A DNA stretch of 6,075 bases, from assembly GCA_044238875.1 (NCBI GenBank), contig JBIICM010000153.1, forward strand, positions 1 through 6,075, read 5' to 3'. The translations under genes and the position numbers were made by a program. Shown piece by piece: positions 1-6,075 of this stretch. The stretch's first letter is position 1; the number at the start of each line of letters is the position of its first letter. The notes beneath the pieces were generated by a model. It was not told the DNA's origin, did no database searches, and saw only the letters and a list, made by a program, of their open reading frames with translations. The DNA is from JAIBAI01 sp044238875 (GTDB lineage: Bacteria; Bacteroidota; Bacteroidia; M30B66).

Positions 1-683
1 GATTCAGGCCTTACACCATCGTTCACAGAGATATGCTGGAGAAAGCCACGGCCATGTTTATGCAGGAGCCAGCCGTTAATCCCGACAGAACGCTCATTAT
101 CAGTGAATTGTCGCTAAACGCATTGATAGATGCAAACGGAGACATACTGGATGAAGATTTTCTTGACCGGGTAAATGTGCTTTGCTCACTGGGGCACACC
201 GTAATGATCACCCACTTTCTCGATTACTGGTATCTCATGCCCTATCTGATAAAAATGAACCGGGGACAAAAAATTGCATTTGTTCTGAGCGTGCGGAACA
301 TTGAACGGATTTTTGATACAAGTCAGTATCCCGGTTTACCCGGTGGTTTACTTGAAGTAATGAGCATGTTGTTTGGACGAAATATTCAGGCTTACGCCTA
401 TCCTGCCCTGAATCGGACAACCGGTGCCCTGATCCGCATGCATAACCTAGGTATTGATGACAATCAGCGGGCTTTGCTACAGTATCTTTTAGAAAACAAT
501 AAAATCAGAGAAATCAGGGAAGCCGATCCGGAGCTGCTGCAAATTGATGCCGATCAGCTGCTTGAAATGATACAACAAAACAGCACCGGCTGGGAAAAGC
601 AGGTGCCTGAAGGCACGGCTGATCTCATCAGGAAAAATGCCCTTTTCGGATACCAGCGGCCCGCTGCCGGCTCCGGAGAATAA
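1..683 (+). CDS. C-terminal part of a conserved protein of unknown function (family often mislabelled TonB-dependent receptor / nicotinate-nucleotide adenylyltransferase)
   Basis: The reading frame is open from base 3 (Phe-Arg-Pro-Tyr-Thr...) and ends at TAA 681-683, so the Met at 33 is probably internal and the true start lies before the window. About 226 residues are visible. Stretches such as LGHTVMITHF, IFD followed by PGGLLEVMSMLFGR, YAYPALN, TGALI, LLQYLLENNKI and WEKQVPEGTADLIRKNALFGYQ near the end match my memory of the C-terminal half of a bacterial family of about 480-500 residues. Its database names (TonB-dependent receptor, nicotinate-nucleotide adenylyltransferase) are not supported here: there is no signal peptide or beta-barrel pattern in the visible part, and no adenylyltransferase HxGH motif. 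The sequence looks like a soluble cytosolic alpha/beta protein with a charged, helix-rich end. I regard the family match as likely and the biochemical role as unknown. A separate promoter-like site precedes the next gene, so co-transcription with the helicase is not required. Confidence 0.7.
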   Translation, partial: FRPYTIVHRDMLEKATAMFMQEPAVNPDRTLIISELSLNALIDANGDILDEDFLDRVNVLCSLGHTVMITHFLDYWYLMPYLIKMNRGQKIAFVLSVRNIERIFDTSQYPGLPGGLLEVMSMLFGRNIQAYAYPALNRTTGALIRMHNLGIDDNQRALLQYLLENNKIREIREADPELLQIDADQLLEMIQQNSTGWEKQVPEGTADLIRKNALFGYQRPAAGSGE

Positions 684-692
684 TTATGCAGG

Positions 693-720
693 TTACCTTA
701 TGCTGAATAGCATACATTTG
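693..720 (+). promoter_or_regulatory. Bacteroidota-type promoter for the helicase gene
   Basis: TACATTTG at 713-720 is a perfect match to the Bacteroidota -7 consensus TAnnTTTG. A TTA triplet at 693-695, 17 bases upstream, can serve as a weak form of the TTG -33 element. Transcription would start a few bases after 720, leaving a leader of roughly 35 bases before the ATG at 762. The match is by eye; the -33 element is imperfect. Confidence 0.5.
699..714. repeat. Perfect 6-bp inverted repeat overlapping the promoter
   Basis: TATGCT (699-704) and AGCATA (709-714) are exact reverse complements separated by GAAT. The right arm covers the first two bases of the TAnnTTTG box. It could be the site of a regulator controlling the helicase, or a short hairpin at the end of the upstream transcript. 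No T-run follows, so it is a poor terminator. TTATGC also occurs just upstream at 684-689 as a direct copy of 698-703. Confidence 0.35.
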
Positions 721-761
721 TGACGCTTTAAATAGAAAATCACGCTTGTAAGTTATTGATC

Positions 762-2036
762 ATGGAGTTTAAAAATTTCGGGTTTTCACCGGCATTAATG
801 GAAGGGTTGGAGGCCATGAACTTCAGGGTGCCAACACCTGTGCAGAACGAAGCTATCCCGCTGATTTTAAAGGGGCGTGATCTGATAGCGAGCGCCCAAA
901 CCGGCACGGGAAAAACAGCGGCCTTTTTACTCCCGCTGCTTGAATTGAATCTGCGCGAAAATCCTCAACATATCAACACCCTGATTATTGTGCCCACCCG
1001 TGAGCTTGGTTTACAGATTGATCAGGCATTACAAGGCTTCAGTTATTTCATTGACCTGAGTTCGATGGCCATTTATGGTGGCGGCGACGGAATAGGCTTT
1101 GAACAGCAAATGCGCGCACTGAAGCAGGGCTGTGATATTGTTATTGCTACCCCGGGAAAGTTATTGTCGCACCTGAATATGGGTTATGTTAACCTACAAT
1201 CGGTGAAGCACCTGGTGCTTGATGAGGTTGACAGGATGCTCGACATGGGTTTTATTGACGATATCAGCAAAATCATAAAGTTTCTTCCTGAAAAAAGACA
1301 AACCCTCTTTTTTTCGGCTACCATGCCGCCCCGAATCCGGCAGCTGGCTTTGAAACTGCTGAAAGAACCGGCAGAGATCAACATAGCGATTTCGAAGCCG
1401 GCTGAGGGTATTCTTCAGCAAGCTTATAATGTTTACGACAACCAAAAGCTTCCGCTTCTTGAACAACTGTTTCGTGAACAGAATCCGCGTAGCGCAATTT
1501 TATTTGCCGGAAGAAAAGAAAAAGTTAAAGAGGTTGAACGTGCGCTGCGCAAGCTGCACCTCAATGTGGCCGCAATTCATTCTGATCTTGACCAGACGCG
1601 CAGAGAGGAAGTGCTGCTTGGCTTCAGAAACAGAAAAATCAGCATACTGGTAGCAACTGACATTGTATCCCGCGGAATTGATGTGGAAGGCATAGAACTG
1701 GTGGTGAATTACGATGTTCCGCCTGATCCGGAAGATTATGTGCACCGTATTGGCCGCACAGCTCGTGCCGAATCAAAAGGACATGCCATTACGCTGATCA
1801 ACGAACAGGATCAGAAAAAATTCGGGCGAATTGAAAAACTGATTGAGCGGGAAGTCGAAAAAATACCCCTGCCCGGAGGGTTTGAGCCCGGGCCTTTATA
1901 TGAACCGGAAAAAAAACGCGCCCCATTCCAGGGAAAAAATCCTCCCGGAAAAAAACCATTCCGCGGAAACAAAAATGGCAGAAAGGGAAATTCGGCACAC
2001 CAATCAGTAAGAAAGCCGCCTTCTTCAAAGGATTAA
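762..2036 (+). CDS. DEAD-box ATP-dependent RNA helicase (RhlE-like), DEVD variant
   Basis: This cytosolic enzyme uses ATP to unwind short RNA duplexes or remodel RNA-protein complexes, typically in ribosome assembly, RNA decay or cold adaptation. All core motifs are present in 424 residues: Q motif with Phe-6/Gln-28, Walker A AQTGTGKT (45-52), PTREL (78-82), TPGK (130-133), motif II DEVD (154-157), SAT (185-187), motif IV around 245-250, ATDIVSRGID (298-307) and HRIGRTAR (328-335). The two RecA-like domains span about 1-205 and 215-370. Residues 383-424 form a Lys/Arg/Gly/Pro-rich tail, likely a non-specific RNA-binding extension. I chose the ATG at 762; an in-frame TTG at 756 adds only two residues and is less likely. 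No Shine-Dalgarno is visible, as is common in Bacteroidota. Motif II has Val where Ala is usual, and motif V has Ser-Arg-Gly where Ala-Arg-Gly is common; the catalytic Asp-Glu, Lys-51 and the arginines of HRIGRTAR are intact, so it should be active. The exact subfamily, and hence the target RNA, is not certain. Confidence 0.97.
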   Translation: MEFKNFGFSPALMEGLEAMNFRVPTPVQNEAIPLILKGRDLIASAQTGTGKTAAFLLPLLELNLRENPQHINTLIIVPTRELGLQIDQALQGFSYFIDLSSMAIYGGGDGIGFEQQMRALKQGCDIVIATPGKLLSHLNMGYVNLQSVKHLVLDEVDRMLDMGFIDDISKIIKFLPEKRQTLFFSATMPPRIRQLALKLLKEPAEINIAISKPAEGILQQAYNVYDNQKLPLLEQLFREQNPRSAILFAGRKEKVKEVERALRKLHLNVAAIHSDLDQTRREEVLLGFRNRKISILVATDIVSRGIDVEGIELVVNYDVPPDPEDYVHRIGRTARAESKGHAITLINEQDQKKFGRIEKLIEREVEKIPLPGGFEPGPLYEPEKKRAPFQGKNPPGKKPFRGNKNGRKGNSAHQSVRKPPSSKD

Positions 2037-2066
2037 CCCTTTAAATTCTTATGGTTGGTTATTTGA

Positions 2067-2099
2067 AAAAGGGGTTTTGATAAACAAATACCCCCTTTT
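2067..2099 (+). terminator. Probable intrinsic terminator after the helicase gene
   Basis: AAAAGGGG (2067-2074) pairs exactly with CCCCTTTT (2092-2099). Inside the loop TTTG (2076-2079) also pairs with CAAA (2085-2088) around a five-base ATAAA loop, giving a 12-13 bp hairpin with one or two bulges. The 3' arm ends in TTTT, which supplies the U-run, and the 5' arm has the matching A-run. It begins 31 bases after the helicase stop codon. The U-run is short and part of the stem, so efficiency is uncertain. Confidence 0.6.
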
Positions 2100-2109
2100 G
2101 ATCAGTCAT

Positions 2110-2123
2110 CAATTCGTGAATTG
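2110..2123. repeat. 14-base palindrome upstream of the secreted-protein pair
   Basis: CAATTC (2110-2115) and GAATTG (2118-2123) are exact reverse complements separated by GT, a compact dyad of the size used as operators. It lies 41 bases before the ATG at 2165. A weak promoter candidate overlaps it: TTC at 2113-2115, an 18-base spacer, then TATTTTAG at 2134-2141 (7 of 8 to TAnnTTTG). If that promoter is real, the dyad covers its -33 region and could regulate the pair of genes downstream. The rest of the 2037-2164 gap shows nothing else I can identify. Confidence 0.3.
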
Positions 2124-2164
2124 GTAATCGCTCTATTTTAGCGGGGCTCCAGCCTCAATTTCAG

Positions 2165-4534
2165 ATGTTGTTAACCTTATCTCCGAAAAAAAATATCCTG
2201 TTAAAAAATCTTTCACTGATACTCGCGTTCACCTGCGTAGTTTTCACCAAGGGAGATCTTCATGCTCAAACCAATACCTGTGTTGAAATAGAAAGCATTC
2301 TGGTTGATGCCTGCGTACCTTTGACCGGAGTAGAAAAAGACAACGAAATGATGCGGTTCCTGATCGGCCCCAACCCGCAGAACATAGCGACCATGGGGGT
2401 CACGTTCGGTTTTGGCCAGCCCTTTACCGGAATTGCGAATCCCAATTCAACCACTGCCGCAAAGGTTGCAGCGCTCAATGCCACCATACAGTCCTGTGGC
2501 TTTCTCAGAGAACCTGTGAACGGCATCCTGCCGGCCAATTCAAAGGTTTTATTCATTACAAGCGTCAATGTGGAAGTCAACTCGAATCCTTTCACGAACC
2601 TTTCGGATACCCTTTACGTCGTTTTTCAAAATCCCAACAGTTCTTCCAACGCCTTTTTTATCAACTATGCCGCTTCCGGCACAACGATAGCCCCTGACCT
2701 TCAAACCACCACCATCACTTTCGGGCCGGGCTGCCAGGATCAGGTAACCTATAACCGTACGCAGCTGATCCGTCAGAACGGCACGATCGGTGCTCAGGAT
2801 GGAGCAAAAGTTAATTTTAACTTCCAGGGGACTGCAACCTATATCAACAATGGTTGTCAGGCGCCTTTCGAACCGCTTTCCGCAGCCTGGAATCCACCCG
2901 CTTCTATCTGCCAGACTGCTGCTCCGCTTAACCTGAGCAACCTTATTACCGGCAGTTCAGGTGGCACGTTCAGCGGATCAGGAATCAATGGCAATACTTT
3001 CAATCCTGCCGGTCTCTCAGGGCTGATTGCTATCACCTATCAGGTAAAGCGCGGCAACTGTACCGAACAGGAAACAAAAAACATTCAGGTAGTTCCCCTT
3101 GCTTCAGCAGCCTGGAACCTGCCTGCAGCGATTTGTGCCGGTGATCAGCCGTTAAATCTTGCAGATTTGGTAACCGGCACACCCGGCGGTACCTTCAGCG
3201 GCACCGGAGTAAATGGAAACACTTTCAGTCCTGCACTGCTTGACGGTCCGGTGCAGATTACCTATTCAGCTGGCGCTCCGGGATGCGGAGATCAGCAAAC
3301 AAAAACAATTCAGGTAACCAATGTGCCCAAGCCCGTTGTGGCTGGTAATCAGCCCTGGTGTGCCGATGCTCAAGCACCCTCACTGCAGGTTACAAATGCC
3401 GGAAATGCCGCTGTGAACTGGTATGCCGATCAGAATTTAAATAATCTGCTTGCTAGCGGGGCCTCTTTTGAACCCACCGTTAGCCAGAACACTAAAATTT
3501 ATGTAACCAACAGCCTGAACAATTGCAAATCTGAAGCACTTGCTGTTGATTTGGTGATCAAACCTGTTCCCGCAATTCCGGCAGGTGATACCCTGATTTT
3601 TTATTGTGAAAACCAGGCTATCCCAACGCTGACCGTCAATGGCTCCGGTACCATTAAATGGTTCAGCGATCAGTTGCTGAATAATCAACTCGCTACCGGA
3701 AGTACTTTTCAGCCATCAGATACTTCAAATCACAATATTTGGGTCAACAATACTGTAGACGGTTGTGTATCTGGTGCACTTAATATCAGAATCAGAAAAA
3801 TCGAATTGCAGCAGGTGAGTATTTCGCTTAGCGGCCCCCAACCACTTTGTAAGGGCGATTCGGTTATTCTCTTATCATCCTCTCCGATCAACAATACCTG
3901 GTCAACCGGTGAAACAAGCCAGCAAATTGTGGTGAAGGCTGAAGCCCTGATTACCCTGACCGTAAATAGTTCATGCGGTACAGGTGCTGATACGGTTCAG
4001 GTGGAAGCCAGGCCTGTTAGTGTCGAATTACAAGCAAGCACTGACTCATCTGAGGTGCCATTTGAGCTTGTGCTCAGCGGAAGTTCAATCAACGAAGACT
4101 CCTGCACATGGTTCCGAAACGGGCAGGTGTTCAGCTACAATTCAGGAGTACCTTTAAATATTACGGAAGCAGGAAATTACTCATTTAAACTTCTGTGTAA
4201 AAACGCAGCAGGGTGTTTTTCATCCGACAGCGTAACGGTACTGGCCACCAACAATAAAATTGTGCTTGTGATTCCAAATGTATTTACCCCTGATGGTGAT
4301 GGGATCAATGATTTGTTTAAATTCGAGCTCAGTGGCTATGAAAAGATTGATGGCGTGATTTTTAACCGCTGGGGAAAGAAGATTTTTGAATGGAGCGGAT
4401 TGCAGCCCGACTGGGATGGATTTGCCAACGGCAACGATGTGCCGCAGGGTACTTACTTTTATGTAGTGAACGGAACTGATATATCAGGAAATGTATTTAA
4501 ACAAAACGGCACGGTTACGCTTTTAAGAAAGTAA
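2165..4534 (+). CDS. Secreted multidomain protein with T9SS C-terminal sorting domain (gliding motility-associated C-terminal type)
   Basis: A 789-residue exported protein. Residues 1-34 are a signal peptide (Lys-rich start, hydrophobic 16-27, cleavage likely after LHA before Gln-35). Residues 39-234 form an N-terminal domain with Cys 39, 50, 111, 190 and 231 that I cannot assign to a named family; a distant lamin-tail-like fold is possible but only a guess. Two repeats of about 75 residues start at Trp-242 and Trp-317. Two Ig-like modules follow (389-467 and 468-546; compare NWYADQNLNNLLASG with KWFSDQLLNNQLATG), then a module at about 549-617 with Cys-562 and Cys-604 and a PKD/Ig-like module at about 618-695. 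Residues 699-789 are the T9SS sorting domain: IPNVFTPDGDGIND (703-716), NRWGKKIFE (734-742), WDG (750-752), PQGTYFY (760-766) and a final LLRK. Export by Sec and then T9SS, with processing of the sorting domain and release or surface attachment, follows from this family. No catalytic motif is visible; a binding or adhesive role is inferred. The next gene starts nine bases after the stop. Confidence 0.93.
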   Translation: MLLTLSPKKNILLKNLSLILAFTCVVFTKGDLHAQTNTCVEIESILVDACVPLTGVEKDNEMMRFLIGPNPQNIATMGVTFGFGQPFTGIANPNSTTAAKVAALNATIQSCGFLREPVNGILPANSKVLFITSVNVEVNSNPFTNLSDTLYVVFQNPNSSSNAFFINYAASGTTIAPDLQTTTITFGPGCQDQVTYNRTQLIRQNGTIGAQDGAKVNFNFQGTATYINNGCQAPFEPLSAAWNPPASICQTAAPLNLSNLITGSSGGTFSGSGINGNTFNPAGLSGLIAITYQVKRGNCTEQETKNIQVVPLASAAWNLPAAICAGDQPLNLADLVTGTPGGTFSGTGVNGNTFSPALLDGPVQITYSAGAPGCGDQQTKTIQVTNVPKPVVAGNQPWCADAQAPSLQVTNAGNAAVNWYADQNLNNLLASGASFEPTVSQNTKIYVTNSLNNCKSEALAVDLVIKPVPAIPAGDTLIFYCENQAIPTLTVNGSGTIKWFSDQLLNNQLATGSTFQPSDTSNHNIWVNNTVDGCVSGALNIRIRKIELQQVSISLSGPQPLCKGDSVILLSSSPINNTWSTGETSQQIVVKAEALITLTVNSSCGTGADTVQVEARPVSVELQASTDSSEVPFELVLSGSSINEDSCTWFRNGQVFSYNSGVPLNITEAGNYSFKLLCKNAAGCFSSDSVTVLATNNKIVLVIPNVFTPDGDGINDLFKFELSGYEKIDGVIFNRWGKKIFEWSGLQPDWDGFANGNDVPQGTYFYVVNGTDISGNVFKQNGTVTLLRK
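2888..3325 (+). repeat. Two tandem ~75-residue Trp/Cys repeats inside the first secreted protein
   Basis: Unit 1 runs from Trp-242 (base 2888) to 3112, and unit 2 from Trp-317 (3113) to about 3325. Both share W-N-x-P-A-x-I-C near the start, PLNL, TG-x-x-GGTFSG-[ST]-G-[IV]-NGNTF, ITY, a second Cys, then K-x-IQV at the end. The two cysteines per unit probably form a disulfide. The pattern suggests small extracellular beta-sandwich modules; the same unit is repeated at least four times in the downstream paralogue. Confidence 0.85.
3329..3802 (+). repeat. Two tandem ~79-residue Ig-like modules inside the first secreted protein
   Basis: Units 3329-3565 and 3566-3802 are both 79 codons long. Each has an early Cys (PWCADAQAPSL, FYCENQAIPTL), a central W-[YF]-x-DQ-x-LNN-x-LA-[ST]-G motif, an [FS]-x-P turn, and a closing Asn/Asp-x-Cys followed by a short strand. 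This Ig-like module is common in large Bacteroidota surface proteins. It is absent from the visible part of the downstream paralogue. Confidence 0.8.
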
Positions 4535-4543
4535 TATATTTCC

Positions 4544-6075
4544 ATGAGAAGTTTCATACTGACCTTAAGCGTATTTTGCTGCCTGAACGGACAGCTGAAA
4601 ATCGCTGGCCAGACTACAAGTAATTGTCTTGAAATACAGCGCATCCTGGTGGATGCTTGTGCACCCCCTCCGATTGCAGGCAATTCCCAAGAATTCAGGA
4701 ATGAGATGTTGCAGTTCCTAGTCGGACCCACTCCTTTGAACATCGCTACCATGTCAATAAACTTCGGCTATGGTCAGTTTTTTCAGGGCATCCGCACACC
4801 GGATGGCTTTACGGGTTCAAAGGTTGCGGCGCTGAATGCCAACGTTCAGGCCTGCGGTCGGCTGATTGAACCAGTTGGTGGAATCTTGCCGGCCAATTCA
4901 AAGGTTCTTTGGATTTCCAGCTATGACGTTAGCACAATCTCTAATTCATTTGCCGATCTGTCAGAAACGCTTTATGTGATCTTTCACAATTCAACTTTTT
5001 CCTCCGACGCCTACTTCATCAACTATGCTCCGTCAAACACCACTGCGGCACCCGACAACATAACAGTAAGGATTTCCTTCGGAGGAGCCTGCTTCGACCA
5101 AGTTACCTATAACCGTCCGTCCTTAATTACGCAGGCCGGTTTTCCAGGCTCCCAAGATGGCGCATCCGTACTTTTTGATTTCAACGGCACTCCAACCTAT
5201 ATCAACAGAGGTTGCCAGGCTCCCGTGCCGGTAGTCTCTGCCGAATGGACCTCCCCCGGCACGGTTTGCAGCAATGTCGCTCCAATTAACCTGGTGCCAC
5301 TCGTTACCGGAACTGCGGGAGGAACATTCTCAGGTTCAGGGGTCAGCGGTAATGTTTTTAATCCATCGGGGCTTAGCGGATCTGTAAATATCACCTACAC
5401 TGTTCCAGGTTCTGGCAGCTGCCCTCCTGCCACCCAGACCAGGACCATTACGGTAAACCCATTCCAGCAGGCCAGCTGGACGCCTCCCGCCAGTCCGGTG
5501 TGTCAGGGCACCACATTAAACCTTGCCCCCCTGATTACAGGTGCTTCAGGAGGCACCTGGAGCGGTCAGGGCGTTAGCGGAAGCACATTCAATTCATCGG
5601 GACTTTCGGGAAACATCAACATTACTTATTCACTCGGCTCAGGCACCTGCCAGTCGGTTTCAACTCAAGCTATTCAGGTAATTACAGCCGGTAATCCTGC
5701 ATGGACGCCCCCCGCTTCTATCTGCAACAATGCACCTCCCATTGAACTTAGCAGCACTGTTACCGGCAATTCCGGAGGTGCATGGACAGGGCAGGGGGTT
5801 AGTTCGGGCGGTCAGTTCAATCCTTCCGGCTTAAACGGCAGTATTGCCATTACCTATACTGTTGGCACGGGTTCATGCACTGCTTTTTCTACTCAAAATA
5901 TACAGGTGCTGCAGGGTGGTTCTGCAGCATGGACTGTACCGCCTTCCATTTGTTCAAATAATCCGCCGCTTGATCTCAACAACGCTGTTACTGGCACAAG
6001 TGGAGGTTCCTGGTCAGGCAGTGGCGTTACCTCAGGTGGAAGTTTCAATCCTTCGGGGTTAAACGGAACGATCGC
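4544..6075 (+). CDS. Paralogous secreted repeat protein, 3' end outside the window
   Basis: An uninterrupted frame runs from ATG 4544 to the window edge, 510 codons with no stop. It starts nine bases after the previous stop, so the two are probably co-transcribed. Residues 1-22 look like a signal peptide (Arg-2, hydrophobic 4-14, likely cleavage after IAG before Gln-23); the two Cys at 12-13 do not form a convincing lipobox. Residues 28-227 match the N-terminal domain of the upstream protein closely, with Cys 28, 39, 104, 183 and 224 and shared motifs ILVDAC, NIATM, KVAALNA, GILPANSKVL, LYV, FINYA, DQVTYNR, QDGA, TYIN and GCQAP. From Trp-235 onward there are at least four Trp/Cys repeats. No T9SS sorting domain is visible; I expect one beyond the window by analogy with its neighbour. 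Function is unknown; a surface or secreted binding role is inferred. No Shine-Dalgarno is evident, and translation may be coupled to the upstream gene. Confidence 0.92.
   Translation, partial: MRSFILTLSVFCCLNGQLKIAGQTTSNCLEIQRILVDACAPPPIAGNSQEFRNEMLQFLVGPTPLNIATMSINFGYGQFFQGIRTPDGFTGSKVAALNANVQACGRLIEPVGGILPANSKVLWISSYDVSTISNSFADLSETLYVIFHNSTFSSDAYFINYAPSNTTAAPDNITVRISFGGACFDQVTYNRPSLITQAGFPGSQDGASVLFDFNGTPTYINRGCQAPVPVVSAEWTSPGTVCSNVAPINLVPLVTGTAGGTFSGSGVSGNVFNPSGLSGSVNITYTVPGSGSCPPATQTRTITVNPFQQASWTPPASPVCQGTTLNLAPLITGASGGTWSGQGVSGSTFNSSGLSGNINITYSLGSGTCQSVSTQAIQVITAGNPAWTPPASICNNAPPIELSSTVTGNSGGAWTGQGVSSGGQFNPSGLNGSIAITYTVGTGSCTAFSTQNIQVLQGGSAAWTVPPSICSNNPPLDLNNAVTGTSGGSWSGSGVTSGGSFNPSGLNGTI
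5246..6075 (+). repeat. Array of at least four ~76-residue Trp/Cys repeats, running off the window
   Basis: Units start at Trp codons 5246 (77 residues), 5477 (75), 5702 (76) and 5930 (incomplete, 48 residues seen). Each has W-[ST/T]-x-P near the start, a Cys about ten residues on, TG-x-[AS]-GG-[TAS]-[FW]-[ST]-G-x-GV, a FNPSGL-like segment (FNSSGL in the second), ITY, and a second Cys before a closing strand. Units 3 and 4 share two extra residues after GV (GVSSGGQF, GVTSGGSF against GVSGNVF, GVSGSTF), so they are each other's closest relatives here. The DNA repeats are diverged, so this is a protein-domain array rather than a simple satellite. Confidence 0.88.

Noticed and set aside
33..683. 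Treating the ATG at 33 as the true start of the first gene.
   Set aside because: The frame is open upstream to the window edge and the visible part looks like only the C-terminal half of a longer family.
1184..2028. Several open frames of 66-90 codons on both strands within the helicase gene.
   Set aside because: They are shadows of the helicase reading frame, which has all expected motifs over its full length.
2266..2595. Antisense open frame on the - strand; a similar antisense frame exists at 4459-4752 and their translations resemble each other.
   Set aside because: They resemble each other only because both lie opposite the homologous N-terminal domain of the tandem paralogues. Neither has a signal or composition of its own.
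4544..4609. Lipoprotein signal peptide in the second secreted protein because of Cys-12 and Cys-13.
   Set aside because: The residues before the cysteines do not form a lipobox, the cysteines sit inside the hydrophobic stretch, and a standard cleavage site before Gln-23 fits better.
5844..6062. A 72-codon + strand open frame in another phase within the repeat array.
   Set aside because: It overlaps a strongly supported repeat-protein frame and its translation is low-complexity shadow sequence.
5246..6075. Regularly spaced repeats that might suggest a CRISPR array.
   Set aside because: The period is about 228 bases, the units are diverged at DNA level and preserved as protein, and there is no short identical repeat with unique spacers.

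Overview
The window looks like chromosomal DNA of a member of the Bacteroidota. Three things point there: a C-terminal type IX secretion (T9SS) sorting domain of the 'gliding motility-associated' kind (CHU_C type) in one large secreted protein, a perfect TAnnTTTG promoter box in front of the helicase gene, and start codons without clear Shine-Dalgarno sequences. Everything recognisable is on the + strand. I see no tRNA, rRNA, insertion sequence, integrase or CRISPR array.

Layout. (1) Bases 1-683 hold the C-terminal part of a conserved cytosolic-looking protein whose start lies before the window. It resembles a family of about 480-500 residues that databases often label 'TonB-dependent receptor' or 'nicotinate-nucleotide adenylyltransferase' without good reason. 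(2) A 78-base gap carries a promoter-like site and a small hairpin. (3) Bases 762-2036 encode a complete DEAD-box RNA helicase with a DEVD Walker B motif and a basic tail. (4) A 128-base gap carries a terminator-like hairpin and a 14-base palindrome. (5) Bases 2165-4534 encode a 789-residue secreted multidomain protein. (6) Nine bases later, at 4544, a second secreted protein starts; it is a paralogue of the first at its N-terminus and is still open at the end of the window (510 codons visible).

The two secreted proteins form a tandem pair, probably one transcription unit. Each starts with a signal peptide, then a roughly 195-residue domain with five conserved cysteines that I cannot assign to a named family, then roughly 75-residue repeats of the type W-x-x-P...C...TG-x-x-GG-[TS]-[FW]-[ST]-G...ITY...C. 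The first protein has two such repeats, two Ig-like modules, two further beta-rich modules and the sorting domain. The second has at least four repeats before the window ends. They are most simply read as T9SS-exported surface or secreted proteins with adhesive or binding roles, but the function is inferred. The tandem pair and its shared N-terminal domain are the most interesting content; I do not see a clear new multi-gene system.
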